Positions 24,036 to 35,624 of a DNA stretch of 64,000 nucleotides are shown one piece after another; position 1 is the stretch's first letter, and each line of letters opens with the position of its first letter. The translations under genes and the position numbers were made by a program. The DNA comes from Cephalotus follicularis (Eukaryota; Streptophyta; Magnoliopsida; Oxalidales; Cephalotaceae). The stretch is from assembly GCA_001972305.1 (NCBI GenBank), contig BDDD01000575.1, positions 1-64,000 of the forward strand, given 5' to 3'. The notes beneath the pieces were generated by a model, which was given only the letters and a program-made list of their open reading frames with translations, searched no databases and was not told where the DNA came from.

Positions 24036-24539
24036 AGCCGGCCTCCTAGGTGAAGACCAGACCCACCCACGACGCTGACCGGTGGTGGAATACACGGCAG
24101 CAGCGTGACAGTGGCGACAGAGAAAAGAAATAAAGAGAAGAAGAGGGGTAGGGGGTTACCGGCAGCTGGAGAAGGACCTGTGCATGCCATCTCCTTGTCC
24201 GGCGCCTTCGTCTGGCGTTGTCTTCTCCCGATGCCATCTCTCTTCCGCTCTCTGGTTCTCCCTCCTGTCTCTCTTTCTCGCGTCTTCTCTGTTTCTTTTG
24301 GTTGAAGTGCCTGACGTTAAAATGCCATACGCTTTTTTTTTTTTAAATATTATATATATATCCGGGACATTACAATTTTTGAAAGATCGGAGTACATTTT
24401 TAATGTATTGTTGATACACTAAAACTACTTGAAAGGGGTTGAAAATGACTCTTTTATATTTGAGAAAAATATATATATATATATGATTCAAGAATCTACA
24501 CTTGTAAATCACTTGAAAAGGACTGTGCAATTTTGATAA

Positions 24540-24865
24540 CTACTAAACTCTTTTGGGTGAGTAGCTGAAATGACAAACTGTGTTAAAAAGAACTGATGCC
24601 CATTTGGGATGTTTTGGTTGCAAGTATTCATTTTGTTAGATACTTGTGATGGCTTGTTTGGGTTACTAAACTCTGTTGGGTAAGTAGCCAGGAATTCTAC
24701 TACTAAGCTCTGTTGGGAAAGTAGTTGAAAGTTCCGTATACGGTAGCCACTAAACTCTGTTGTGTAAGTAGCTAGGGTTTTCCACGCAATGGTTACTGAG
24801 CTCGGTTGGGCAAGTAGCTAGGGACTCCCTTTTTGTTACTAAGCACTGCTGTGTAAGTAACCGGT
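24540..24865. repeat. Degenerate hairpin repeat (ACTAAACTCTGTTGGGTAAGTAG) in K LTR
   Basis: Six diverged copies start near 24542, 24665, 24703, 24750, 24793 and 24837. Each begins TACT or CACT and ends AGTAG or AGTAA, so most can fold on themselves. The sister K solo LTR has an unrelated 30-bp repeat in the same slot. Confidence 0.7.
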
Positions 24866-25092
24866 TGTTGAGCCTGGGTGTCAGCAACTTTGATCTGGCT
24901 TGATGGGTCCTTAGTGACCTGATTGTTTTATCTGGCCCCTTAAGGGATAGGCTCGTACTTGTGTTAATGTAACCCTTGGGTGATACCTGCTTGTATATAT
25001 ATATTCATGTATATCCTGTGTTATTTATGTTTTGCATCATGAATGCATTCATTTCATGTCATTCATTGCTTGATCCCAAAATGTATATATAC

Positions 25093-25117
25093 TTAGCCGA
25101 GTGAGGACAAAGGCTAA
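25093..25117 (+). other. LTR hairpin in K 3' LTR
   Basis: TTAGCC (25093-25098) and GGCTAA (25112-25117) pair around a 13-nt loop, as in the solo K, A and G LTRs. Confidence 0.6.
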
Positions 25118-25583
25118 CCCCCTACTATTTCATATTGACAGAGGCAATCAGACATGTGCGGTTAAGGCTATTTTTGGGAGCTGCGATTTGAAGGTTGCTT
25201 AATCAAATTTGTATTATGATAATCCTACTCATGTTGGAGAGAATGGTAACTTGTACTTGTTCAATTGAATAATTTGTATTATGGGTTTGAAACAATGATT
25301 TGGGTGTTTGATTTATATATGCGAATTTCTCTATGGGAGATATTTATGGTTAAAATGAAGGTTAATTCACGTTCTGTTTCGTGAGCAATTAACAATGATG
25401 TTATTTTTGTTGTAACATGTAGTATGGGTTGCGTGTTACGTTGTTAGTTCGACTTATATTAAAGGCTTCTGCAACTGATATATCTATTTTGAGAAGGTTT
25501 AAATTTATAGTAAAATGTATAAGCCGGATAGTTATGTTAATTGCTACCACTTAAATGTCGTTATTGGAAAACAGGGTGTGACA

Positions 25584-26517
25584 TTTTGTATCTGGCTTGC
25601 CGCGGTCAAAAAATGGAAAAGAAGCAGCGTGGGTTGTAGTGGACAGACTGACTAAGTCTGCACACTTTCTTCCGATAAACATGACATATTCGGTCGAGAA
25701 GTTGGCTCGATTATATATCCGGGAGATTGTGAGACTACATGGTGTGCCAGTCAACATTGTGTGTGATCGTGATGCGAGATTTACTTCAAGGTTCTGGAAG
25801 AAGTTCCAAGCAGCATTGGGAAGAACCTTGAACTTCAGCACTGCGTTTCACCCTAAAACCGATGGACAGTCGGAGCGCACTATACAGACTCTGGAGAATA
25901 TGCTCCGTGCTTGTGTCATTGATTTCGTTGGGAGTTGGGAGGATCACATACTACTTATAGAATTCTCCTACAACAACATCTACCATACCAGCATTGGGAT
26001 GGATCCGTATGAAGCTTTTTATGAATGAAAGTGTAGATCGCCAGTATGCTGGGATGAAGTGGGGGAAAGACAAGTGTTGGGACCTGATATCGTCCAGGAG
26101 ACTATTGATAAAGTGGAGATAATCAGGAAGAGATTACTCGCTGCACAGGATCGACAAAAGTGATATGCCGTCCAAAGGAGGAGGAATCTGGAGTTCGAGA
26201 AGGGAGACCATGTGTTCTTGAGAGTCTCGCCTTCGAAAGGCATACACCGGTTTGGAGTGAAAGGGAAATTAGCTCCGAGATATGTCAGACCGTATGAAAT
26301 ACTGGACCGAATTAGGGAAGTTGCTTATCAGATAGCACTACCACCCAATCTCTCGAATGTGCACATCTTTCATGTTTCTATGTTAAGGAAATACGTTCCT
26401 AATCCATCTCATATCTTGAGCTATGACCTTGGTTTCTCAGTGATAAGTTTTAGTATGAGGAACGACCGCGGATTCTGGATAGACAAGAAAAGGTATTGCG
26501 GAATAAGACAATTCTGA
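25584..26517 (+). pseudogene. Element A integrase, 3' part of pol
   Basis: Element A pol resumes directly after the K LTR in the block before the first catalytic region: [20 protein letters not shown] (first Asp). Next come [18 protein letters not shown] (second Asp), [17 protein letters not shown] and [14 protein letters not shown] (Glu). TGA at 26026-26028 breaks the GRKC-type motif and another TGA at 26162-26164 follows. Both are in frame with the C-terminal domain (GDHVFLRVSPSKGIHRFG, KLAPRYVRPYEILDR, HVSMLRKYVPNPSHI). The chromodomain-like end is degraded. The closest match in the window is element G. Confidence 0.9.
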
Positions 26518-26636
26518 TGGTGAAAGTACTGTGGCAGTTCCATGGGGTTGATGGCCTAGGAACGTGAAACGAACATGGTTGAAACATTTCCTCACCTGTT
26601 TGATATGTAAAATGAAATTCGAGGATGGACTTTTAT

Positions 26637-26649
26637 AAGGTGGGGGGAA
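26637..26649 (+). other. Polypurine tract of element A
   Basis: AAGGTGGGGGGAA runs directly into TGTAATAACC of the 3' LTR. Confidence 0.85.
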
Positions 26650-28964
26650 TGTAATAACCGTAAATTTTTATTAATGTATATTGTAACCATAATAAATAAA
26701 ATATGCATTTAATTGAGATTTAATGTCCAAGTACTATGTTTTATGGTTGTTGGTTGGTTTTTGTTGGGTTTAATGCAAGGCTTGAGTTGAAAGTGTGTTA
26801 TGGTGTGAATAGTGGGGAACAAAACAGCCGACTGGTTGTTTTGTATAGAACACAGCCGACTGTCATAGGGGAACAGTCGACTGGTTGGTTCGTACAGGCT
26901 CCAGCTGATTGTCATAGGGGAACTATCGACTGGAAGGTAAGCGGTGACAGCTGACTGCCATTGAAAAACAGTCGACTGGGGAAGTCTTGACAGGAAGGCT
27001 ACGTGATGCATGAAAACATAGTGTGGCATGTTGCTTTGTGGACAGGTGTGAGACGACGGATTTCACAAGGTTAAGTGGCATGGACGTGTCACAGACTGAG
27101 TATACTGATGCATTGGTGTCTCTGAGCCTTTGCAACCTGCAAGGAACCAAAAATCAGTAAGTAATGAGAGAGAGAAAGAAAATGGCAAAAACTTGAGTTA
27201 GATGAAGCAGATGGATTGCTGATACGAATTCCTTTATATCAGCTGTTCATGGATGTTTTTGAGTGTTGGAAACGTTGAAAGGAGCGAAGTTATCTTCTGT
27301 GTGTTCATGAGGAATTCAAGCAAGTGGAGTTAACTTGGAATAGAAGCTGGGAGTTCCATTTTTGGTAAGCTTCTGTTGTTGATTTCCAGTTACTGTTATG
27401 GTTGTTCAGTATATATGTACTGATTTCGTATATATATACCTACTATTTAATGCACACATAGACTGCTGCTGGTTGTTTTGGTTGGAAATGGAAGTTGGAA
27501 CTTAGAGAGAAGAATCATTTCAACTGATTCTGGGATAGCGTTTGAGGTAGGTAGAATGAATTTATGACACGATTCTGATATATATAACATGCGTTTTGTG
27601 TTATGATAGCATATATGTGTTTGCATGTTGATTGAAATTGAATTGAAGGTTTTTTTTATGCATACTCTGTTTCTACTGAAGCTAACTTGGGCTTTGACAG
27701 CCGACTGTTTGGTGCAAACAGCCGACTGCTCAATGGAATTGGGTTCATAAGGGATGGTTCTAATAATCAACCTCTAATTGTTTTACAACAAGTGAATAAC
27801 TTATATAGATCCTTGTAGATTGCATGTAGTGTTGTTGTGTGACAATTTTGTGTAATCCTTGAAATGTTAGGCAATCTTACCTATTGCTAGTGCTACTGTT
27901 GTTGATGTTCTGTTCTCTTAAAATGATTACAACATCTTTATTCCAAGGGTTAGTAGTATTGAACACTATATGCATAGTTACGTTTTAACCACTAAATGAT
28001 ATATGCATAATTTGTAGGTTTTCCACTTATTTTGAAAAAAAACCTAATGTTATTGAATTGGGTTCTCTAAGTGAGGACTAGTGTGTGTTTATAGTTTTCT
28101 TAAACGAAAACTCAACGAAATGTAATGTTTTCTCAAAAGAGATTTTATCGAAGTGTTATATTACATTACCTATATGTGATATCGATGATTGATTGTGATT
28201 GAGTGATTTTGATGGTTAGTGAACGGATTGTGTCACTAACTACAGCGGATGTGCCAGGAGTTGGCTCGAGCTTATTCACTCCACGTATCTGCCTTGCAGA
28301 CCGTTAGTGTTAACTGCCCACCAAGTACCGGCACTAGTGTTTGCCTTTTCTATCATCATCAGAGTGTATGGTGATGGTTAGGCGGTGCATCGGTTTGGCT
28401 AGGAGGTAGCACGAGATGACACCCAAATAGTGGTCTTTGGACAAATGATTGAATTGATTGTACCCTTGTGCGATATTCCTGTTGATTGATCGTTGTAGCC
28501 ACTTGGCATGTTTGCTTATATATATTGATATATATATAACTTTTTTCAAAATGATAAACTATCATACATGTCTTGCATCATATATCACTTTATCATGCAT
28601 ATCTTCCTGCTTAGCCAAGTGAGGACAACGGCTAATACCTACTCTACAGATTTGCCGAAGTGAAGTGAAGTGGAGTTAGCTGTTGAAGCCGTGCGTGGAG
28701 GCTTCTGCTTATCTTAAGGTTGTTATGTGAAATTGTTATGATGTTATGTAATGAATAAAGTTACACTCCGTTGTTGTATTTACATTTCCATATGTAATAT
28801 ATAACATGTACCTTTGACCTTAAGCGCGTAGTATGTGCTGCGTGTGCATGCTACCCTTTTAATCCAGTATGTTGTGCTTCCGCAAAAGTTTTAGATTTTA
28901 TGTGTTTTGGTATAATCCTGGATTTATGTGATATCATATATGTTTGTTAAAATGGGATGTGACA
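26650..28964 (+). repeat. 3' LTR of element A (2315 bp)
   Basis: It pairs with 808-3279 and has the same ends. Its proximal array (26825-26978) keeps the spacing of the 5' copy. Its distal array has two units instead of seven, which explains most of the length difference. The hairpin is at 28611-28635. Confidence 0.92.
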
Positions 28965-30110
28965 ATTTTAACGTCTATTTAATTATTTATTCAGTTTGGA
29001 TGATCTGTCTAGGTTTTGATAATTTATGTGGTGGAGGTTAGGGTGTCCCAAGGGTGCTTTTGATTCGTTTTTGATTTGTTTAGACTTGGACAGCTATGGT
29101 ACATATGTTCGTTCCTTGATATATTCCCATGGGTTTTAATTTATGAATTTGTACGGAATTTTCGTTCTTCGATATTCCTTCAGTTTTATGAATTCTGTTA
29201 TGCTTCAAATTTTGATATGTTTTGGAAATTAAGTCAGCTTAAATATTTTTATGAAATTGAATATTTCTGACTTATTAAATTCAGTTGTGATTTATGATCA
29301 TCTCTTTTATTGTGAAACTAAATGAGTTGATTTTCAATTATGAAAATATGTACAATATGAAATTCTATCGTTTGATAACGATTTTTGGATATGTTTGGAA
29401 AACCTTTTTATATGTGTTTTAAATTAATTTTCGAAATCAATAATTTCAAATTGTGAAGTACTGAGTTTTTGTACCCACCTATGGGGCGTACCATAGGCAA
29501 GTCTTTTGGCATGAAGGCATGACACTTTCCGTGGCGGTGTGATTAGTCCATGGCATCTCTCTATATTAGGATATCCTTTGTGGAGGATTATGGATCCGTT
29601 ATTTATGATAGAGGCGTATGGATCGATCCTAGAAATATGTGATATGATATGTATGAGAATTGATTTTGTAGTGCCGTACACGTCATTTCTGAGTGGCATA
29701 TGGACGTCGCGAATCCCTTGCTTATATATGTTCTGATATGCGATATGTTATGAATCTTAGTATGGAACTTTATGTTTTGAAGCGTATGCTTTCTGTTTTG
29801 AAAGTTATGGATTATGTTTATACAAAAATTTCTAAGGTACTTCATAAAAGAATGTTTAAACTGATTATTGCTTAAGATTTCTATCTTTGAGTTTATTTTG
29901 AAATCTTAGTATCTTTTAAAATTATCGTTTACTGTTTTTAAATTCTGTATCCGTACTGAGGTTTGGTCAGCCGCGTTTTTGTTTCCATGCGGCACGTGAT
30001 TAGGAGCATTGGGGAAATTCGTGATGGAGATGTTGCCGGTTTGTGGGATATCCTAAGGAGAGCTTAGGATGTTATTTCTACCATCCCAACGAGCAAAACG
30101 TTTTTGTTTT
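28965..30110 (+). repeat. C-like gypsy LTR remnant, right half of the split LTR
   Basis: From about 29100 on, the sequence follows the LTR of element C read on its minus strand. Shared blocks include GTACCCACCTATGGGGCGTA, GGCATGACACTTTCCG, TGATAGAGGCGTATGGATCG and GTATCCGTACTGAGGTTTGG. It is much more diverged than the two C LTRs are from each other. It carries no coding sequence, and its right boundary with copia sequence is fuzzy. Confidence 0.65.
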
Positions 30111-30119
30111 GCGCACTGC

Positions 30120-31987
30120 AAAATTCCTAAAGAGGGAATACCTGCTTGCAGGAAGCAGTGGGAGTAAGGTGAAACTAAGAGAGTTACCACCATGGTGAAA
30201 ACCCAAAGGACGATAAGGAATTAGAGGTTGAAACCTCTAGAGACATAGTTGGGGAAGGATCCCAAACTGAGATGGAATCTCAGTTAGGCAATCCTTAAGT
30301 TGAGGAGATCATGAAAGGTTTTCGATAGCGCTTGAGGAATAAGGGTTTCTCATGAGAGGCACTAACCAACCTATCATCAACAATGATGACGAGCCTGTCA
30401 GCTACAAGGAAGCAGTGAAATACACTGATTCCAGGGATGGCTAGTAGTCATGAAATATGCAATGGACTCCATATACGCCAACTAAGTGAGAACTTAGTAT
30501 ATGCACCCGAAGGCATAAAATCCCATTGGATGCAAGTTGATCTTCATGAAGAAGAATGGTGTTAATGGATAAGGTTAAAACCTATGAAGCACAATTGTTC
30601 ATGAAAGGGTATAGACTTAGATAAGAGGTCGACTATACAGAAACTTTCTCACCAGTTGCAATGCTTATGTTCATTCGGATACTGCTTGCTATTTTCGCTC
30701 ATTGTGATAATCAGCTATGGCAAGAGGATGTCAAGACGACCTTCTTGAAGGACTATCTTGAAGAGGACATCTAAATGTCCCAAACCTGAGGGGTTTACAT
30801 CCGAGGAGCATTTGCACAGAAGGTGAAAGCTCCAAAGGTCTTCCTATGACCTTAAGCAAGCATCTCGTAGCTGAAATATTCGATTTGATGAGACAATTAA
30901 AATCTTTTGGCCTCATCAATGACATGGATAAGCCTAATGTCTACCGAATATATGATGACCTAGAAATTCACTTTCTCGGTAATGTACGTGGACAAGATAC
31001 TACACATTGAATATGATGTAGGCATGTTAAAGTACAATTAACCAAGAGCTTCTCAGTAAAGGATTTGGGAAAGGCTTCCTACGCTTAGAGAATGAAGATC
31101 TATAAGAAATAGATCAAGTAGTTTGCTTGGAATTTCCCAAAGCCAGTATATGAGCTGAATGTTGAAATGGTATGGAAAAGGATTTCATATATGGCTTACT
31201 GCCTATTAGCCAAGGAATTCACTTTTCCAGGAGGATGTCTTCTAAGACTTTTGAGGAGAGGACATGCATGAATAGGCTGCCTTAAGCTTTGGCTGTGGGC
31301 TTTATCATGTATGCCATACTTCGTACTAGGCCTGATGTTGCATATGCCTAGAGAATGGCTAGTTGATTTCAGTTCGATCCCAATGAGAGGCATTGGGAAA
31401 TTTTCAAGAGGATATGATACCTTCTTGACATAAGGAGATGATAGTCAATTGAAACTTAAGAGTTATGATGACTCTAGTTTCAATTGTGATATGAATGATC
31501 ACAAATTTGTTTCGGGATATGTGTTGGTTCTGAATGGAAGTGCTGCGTAAGTTGGAGGAGTTTGGAGCAGTTAAGGACTGTAGACTAGACCATGAATTGA
31601 GAGTATGTTCCTACCTGTGATACCAAAATTGATAGCTGGTTTGGATGTGGAAGTTCATTATTGAACTTTAGAGAGGTTCCATTCGTCGGTTGTCCAGTTG
31701 TGGTGACTGTGACAATGATGGTGGCCGTTGCACGAGGCATGGAACCCGGGTCTCATTACTGCCCAAACATATACAGCGACGGTATCATTTGATCATGTAG
31801 ATCATAATCAGTGGAATCAACTCGAGGGAGACGTTATTAAGGAAATATAGGAGACATCACAAGAGTAGATGTCACTATAGAGAGAGTCGCATGGGAAGCA
31901 AACTTAACAGACCCAGTGACCAAACCATTAGCAGTACTCGAGAGGTAATAGAGTGAAATATGATTAGGCTAAAGGTCTTGGTGACTT
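30120..31987 (+). pseudogene. Decayed Ty1/copia pol (RT and RNase H), element H
   Basis: Copia pol motifs appear across all three + frames. They include EPLSYKEAVKYTDSR-like, GIKSHWMQ, a TETFSPVAML-type block near 30640, QLWQEDVKTTFL near 30715, a weak FLVMYVDKILHIE near 30970 (the RT box) and an AYCL-type tail. DPVTKPLAVLER-like sequence at 31908-31950 is the normal end of copia RNase H. There are stops and shifts every few dozen codons, so it is long dead. The 3' end continues after elements D and G at 60881. The start of the element is not visible and may be lost at the junction with the LTR remnant before it. Confidence 0.75.
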
Positions 31988-32376
31988 TGTAACACCCCGC
32001 GCCCGTAGGGCAGACATGTGGCATTACTCTCAATCCAATAACAATACAATGGTCGAGACTAGAAATTTAAAAATGCGGAAAAACTTAAAACTTTAAAATA
32101 CATGTTGCGGAAGATACAATATCCATCAAAATAATACAATACAATACCAATCCTTTACAATATCAATCTTTTACAGTACATTTATCAATTCTTCAATACA
32201 ACATCTCAATACAAAACATTTCAATCCTTTCACTACAATATCTCACAACCAGCTCTGCGATACCCAAGCAGTCGTGCGATTAGATCGAGTGTTCAATCCT
32301 TCTGTCCGCTGCTACCTGTTGCCCTACCTAAGCCGCACACAAAATGTACAACACATCCCCTCCCTGATGGATGGGG

Positions 32377-32393
32377 TTAGCCACACTGGCTAA
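32377..32393 (-). other. LTR hairpin in D (short loop)
   Basis: TTAGCCACACTGGCTAA contains TTAGCC and GGCTAA around a 5-nt loop, one of the tightest versions of this hairpin. The right D LTR repeats it at 41708-41724. Confidence 0.65.
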
Positions 32394-33044
32394 GCAGAAA
32401 CCTCATGCAACATGTGTGCATGTACAATGTGCAATATCGGTGACAATATATGCAATATCAATGTGCGGTGTACAATATCAATGCATGACATGGCAAATGC
32501 ATATGTACAGTTGGCGATCAGACTACCTGTATGACAATGGCCCATAACAGAGCATACGGATAGGATCTACAATAATCAATCAATGGCAGACACTCAATGG
32601 TGGTGTATCAAACACCCAATCAAGTAATCATATTCTATAGAGCATGCGACCTCGGGTCAGTACAACGACAATCAACAACAATGATCAATCCCACGGAAGG
32701 TAGTCCTTCGGAAAAGGCGGGAGATCTGTCTATTGTTCTCAGACTGATCAGGTCTGGAACTCATAGATCTTACTGCCTATGGATGGGACAATACAATATC
32801 GATGAGCTACAACCATGGGGGAGCTACTATACCGTTAGGGAGCTACGACCCTCCGGGAGCATCAATCATCAATCAATCGGTACCGCCCGTCAGCGGGTCA
32901 ATACAGTGCGGTAAATGAAACGATCGATGAAATAGGTGGACAGAGTCAACAACCTAACGTGCCGACATGAATCATAAGGTCGCTCTATAGGATCCATACA
33001 ATACAATCAATCATGTCAGTACAATATCATTTCAATGTCAATAA

Positions 33045-33270
33045 GCAAAGTCAATAAGTGGTGGTGTCTAATGGACAAATGGGAACGTGCGTCCATTTGA
33101 CCGACATAGACTCGCAGCAACATTTATGACTCAAGCAATCGATCACTGTATCAATATAACATCGAAGCAAAGCCAATAAGTGGTGGTGTCTAATGGAGAA
33201 ATGGGAACGTGCGTCCATAATACCGACTTAGAGTCACAACAACACTTATGACGCAACAAAGAAACAATCA
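33045..33270. repeat. 122-bp tandem duplication in D LTR
   Basis: GCAAAGTCAATAAGTGGTGG at 33045 recurs with one change at 33167. The block TGGTGTCTAATGG, GGGAACGTGCGTCCAT and ACACTTATGAC is found in both. The right D LTR has the same duplication at 49456 and 49578, so it predates insertion. Confidence 0.8.
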
Positions 33271-33524
33271 ATCAATCAATCAGTAACCGCTAGGCGGTGA
33301 TAATCAAATCGACGGAATAGGAATGAACATCTATTTGGTCAATGAAAGTCACTGGGTCGTCGCCTATGGCTCAAGTTATCACTCTCAATCTATCAATTCG
33401 ATCTTTGAAAACCATTGAAAACTGTGTTTTAAACGCTTGAATACCTCAAGCAAGGCTCCGGTCAAGCGGCAATGTGAAAAGGGTTGAAAAACTAGCTTTA
33501 ACAGTTAAAAACTCCACTCAGCCC

Positions 33525-33850
33525 GAAAGGCGTCGATGTCCTTGTCCAAAGACATCGATGTGTATCAGGGCATGCCTTTAAAAATGGTAGAAGGACGTCG
33601 ATGTCTTTGAAAGACATCGATGCCCTTCTCAATTTGGCCGAAGACATCGATGTCCTTGGACAAAGACGCTGGCGCGTTTCAATAAAAATGGCCTGGGAAT
33701 GCGCATCGATGTCTCGCGTCGATGCCTTCTCTGGGGAAAGGCATCTCAAGAAAAAGACGTCGATGTCTTTGAAAGACATCAATGTCTTTACTGCGAAATC
33801 AAGGAGGCTGCATCCCAAAGTGAAAGACATCGATGTCCATGGGCAAGGGG
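33525..33850. repeat. AAAGACATCGATGTCTTT array in D 3' LTR
   Basis: TCGA centres include 33533/33555, 33598/33617 and 33647 followed by a degenerate copy about 21 bp on. More copies lie at 33710-33835. The palindrome type matches family K although the rest of the LTR does not. The right LTR keeps the same places (49946/49968, 50011/50030, 50060). Confidence 0.85.
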
Positions 33851-34569
33851 ATCGTTGTCTTTGCTTGAAATGGCTGATTTTTCTGTAGAAAACCAGCAAT
33901 TTTGAAGCCAAAATCCAATCAAAACCATTCTTTAAGAAATCAAGGGTTAAAATCAATCTTTAAGGTTAGTAAAACTAGTTACAACCTTCAATTTAACATT
34001 TCAATATTTCTATTAACAATTAGGTCAAGGATTTGCTAAAAACCTTAAAAACCCCAATTCATTCAATATACTCAATTCAATCATTCAATACAATCAATTC
34101 AATTCAATCACTCTATACAAGTAGTAAACAATTCGGTAAGAAGTCCTACCTATCACTGGAGCTTCAAAAATTGAGCTTCTAATCAATCGATCGGCAAAAA
34201 TCACCCAATAACCCGCTACTTTCTTGTCCAATTGGCAACCCACAACTTGCAATCGGTATCCTTGTTGAAGGAGATGCAAATTTTGCTGATAAGGAGATGG
34301 AGGGAGGCTGCCAGCAAGAGAGAGGGAGGGAGGGAGGGAGATAGAGAGAGGGAGAAGAATGAAAGAATGAGAGGATGAGAGTGAGAAATTGACTTATATA
34401 GTCAATTCGACCAACTCTCCAAAATTCAGCCCAGAATCCTGACTATACATGCATATAACCAATACAATAACAATACGTATAAGAATACTGCAATTCAATA
34501 CAATTCGATACAGTACAATTCGGTACAAAGTATGCATGAACAGTACAAAAGGGAATTCGAGTCGTCACA

Positions 34570-34587
34570 TTCTCCCCTCCTTAAAAG
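34570..34587 (-). other. Polypurine tract of element D
   Basis: On the minus strand CTTTTAAGGAGGGGAGAA runs into the TG of the 3' LTR. Confidence 0.85.
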
Positions 34588-34622
34588 AATCTGGTCCCCA
34601 GATTCACCAGTCAATCGATCAA

Positions 34623-35591
34623 TCAGTCAAAAAGGAAAGGATATGTCTCCCTCATATCGTCCCCACGCTCCCAGGTGCGCTCCACTGAACCGTGATACTG
34701 CCATAGAACACCGACCAAAGGGATGGTCTTGTTCCTCGATACTCTGATCTGTCGGTCAACAATCTGTATAGGAGTCTCGATAAACGATAAGTCAGTTTCC
34801 AGCTGAATCTGACCATACATAATGATGTGTGAAGGATCTCAAACATATTTCCTCAACTGAGAAACATGGAACACATCATGCCCTCCCGACAATGCTGGAG
34901 GCAAGGCAAGCCTGTAGGCAAGTCAGCCAATCCGATCCAATACCTCAAAAGGTTCAATAAAACACGGAGAAAGCTTCCCTTTCTTCCCAAATCTCATGAC
35001 TCCTTTAGTGGGCGACACTTTGAGGAAAACATGGTCACTAACACCGAATTTCAAGCCTCAGTGATGAACATAAGGATAGCTTTTCTGTCTACTCTGTCCA
35101 ACAATCAATCGGTCTCTAATCAATTTCATTGTCTCTGCGGTAATTCGAACAATCTCTGGCCCCAAAATACTCTTTTCACCGACCTGATCCCAATAAACTG
35201 GCGATCGGCACTTCCTACCATACAGGGCTTCATAGGGAGCCATCTGTATGCTCTCGTGATAACTATTGTTATACGATAACTCAATCAAATGTAAGTAGTC
35301 ATCCCAACTACCTCCAAAGTCGAGAACGCATGCTCGGAGCATGTCCTCCAATGTCTGAATGGTCCTTTCGGACAAATCATCTGTTTGGGGATGAAAAGCG
35401 GTGCTTAAATTCAATTCTGTACCCATAGCTGTCTGTAACTTCCTCCAAAACCCGGAAGTGAAGCGAGAGTCTCGATCCGAAACAATGCTAACAGGAGCTC
35501 CATGTGCTTGAACAATCTCTTTCATGAAGAATCTAGACATCTTTTCTCTAGAATAAGTTATCTGTATCGGTACAAAGTGGGCCGACTTCAT
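34623..35591 (-). pseudogene. Element D integrase core and chromodomain-like tail
   Basis: One frame with internal stops. Catalytic region: [39 protein letters not shown] and LIELSYNNSYHESI, then [19 protein letters not shown]. After a stop (about 35058) come the C-terminal domain ([20 protein letters not shown], GKLSPCFIEPFEV) and a chromodomain-like end: VDRQIRVSRNKTIPLVG, LWQYHGSVERTWERGDDMRE and TYPFLFD. This tail is the clearest Tekay mark in the window. The first catalytic Asp lies upstream near 35600. Confidence 0.88.
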
Positions 35592-35624
35592 GAGCCGGTC
35601 GACAATAACCCATATACCATGATG

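Larger units (their letters stand above)
10403..24374 (-). mobile_element. Solo LTR B (about 3.6 kb), carrying element C
   Basis: The ends are TGTCACGCCCCG and CCGGGACATTACA, with atttt at 10398-10402 and 24375-24379 as a perfect TSD. After removal of C and one TSD copy the length is about 3.59 kb. There is no gag or pol and no second LTR inside, so a solo LTR is the best call. On the minus strand its start region (near 24100-24290) resembles the start of the F LTR, so B and F are related families. B carries four different tandem repeats (11560-12640). A possible alternative is a non-coding element with very short LTRs. Confidence 0.85.
8398..25583 (+). mobile_element. Truncated K-family gypsy element: internal tail plus 3' LTR
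   Basis: Positions 8398-8477 look like the last bases of a gypsy internal region (AATTCGAGGACGAATTTC followed by a purine tract). A full K LTR with TGTAACGCCCGAG start and GGGTGTGACA end follows at 8478-25583. The 5' LTR and nearly all internal sequence of K are absent, together with part of A pol. A deletion probably ran from inside A RT to the K 3' end. The 5-mer after the LTR is ttttg; no partner copy is seen, as expected after loss of the left end. The LTR is itself split by insert B. Confidence 0.82.
8478..25583 (+). repeat. 3' LTR of truncated K element, split by solo LTR B
   Basis: The two pieces, 8478-10402 and 24380-25583, join to about 3.13 kb once B and one TSD copy are removed. 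They start TGTAACGCCCGAG and end ACAGGGTGTGACA. The first piece matches the reverse complement of the solo LTR at 5371-8209 along its length. The second piece holds the hairpin (25093-25117) and a degenerate repeat (24540-24865). Confidence 0.88.
808..28964 (+). mobile_element. Element A: Ty3/gypsy (Del/Tekay-like) retrotransposon, heavily interrupted
   Basis: Two LTRs begin with TGTAATAACC and end in TGTGACA (808-3279 and 26650-28964). A Met-tRNA-like primer site follows the first and a purine tract precedes the second. Gag, protease, RT and integrase lie between them on the + strand, so the order is that of a Ty3/gypsy element. Element G is a second member of the same family. A has been invaded by a K-family solo LTR (5371-8209) and by a truncated K element (8398-25583), and the RT thumb, RNase H and start of integrase are gone. 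Without inserts the element would be about 8.1 kb. The flanking 5-mers (gtgtt, atttt) do not match, so its TSD has decayed or one flank was rearranged. Confidence 0.9.
31988..34569 (-). repeat. 3' LTR of element D (2582 bp)
   Basis: This is the uninterrupted D LTR and the reference for the broken copy at 38635-50966. It holds the hairpin (32377-32393), a 122-bp direct duplication (33045 and 33167) and the palindrome array 33531-33850. Near 34310-34360 is a GA-rich run. Confidence 0.93.

Noticed and set aside
803-28969. TSD for element A (gtgtt and atttt)
   Set aside because: Only three of five bases agree, so I do not call it a TSD. Boundaries of A rest on LTR ends, primer site and purine tract instead.
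33525-33850. Evenly spaced palindromic repeats that might suggest a CRISPR-like array
   Set aside because: The spacers are short (about 3-10 bp), the repeats vary, and they lie inside plant retrotransposon LTRs with no cas-like genes. They are better described as binding-site-like arrays.
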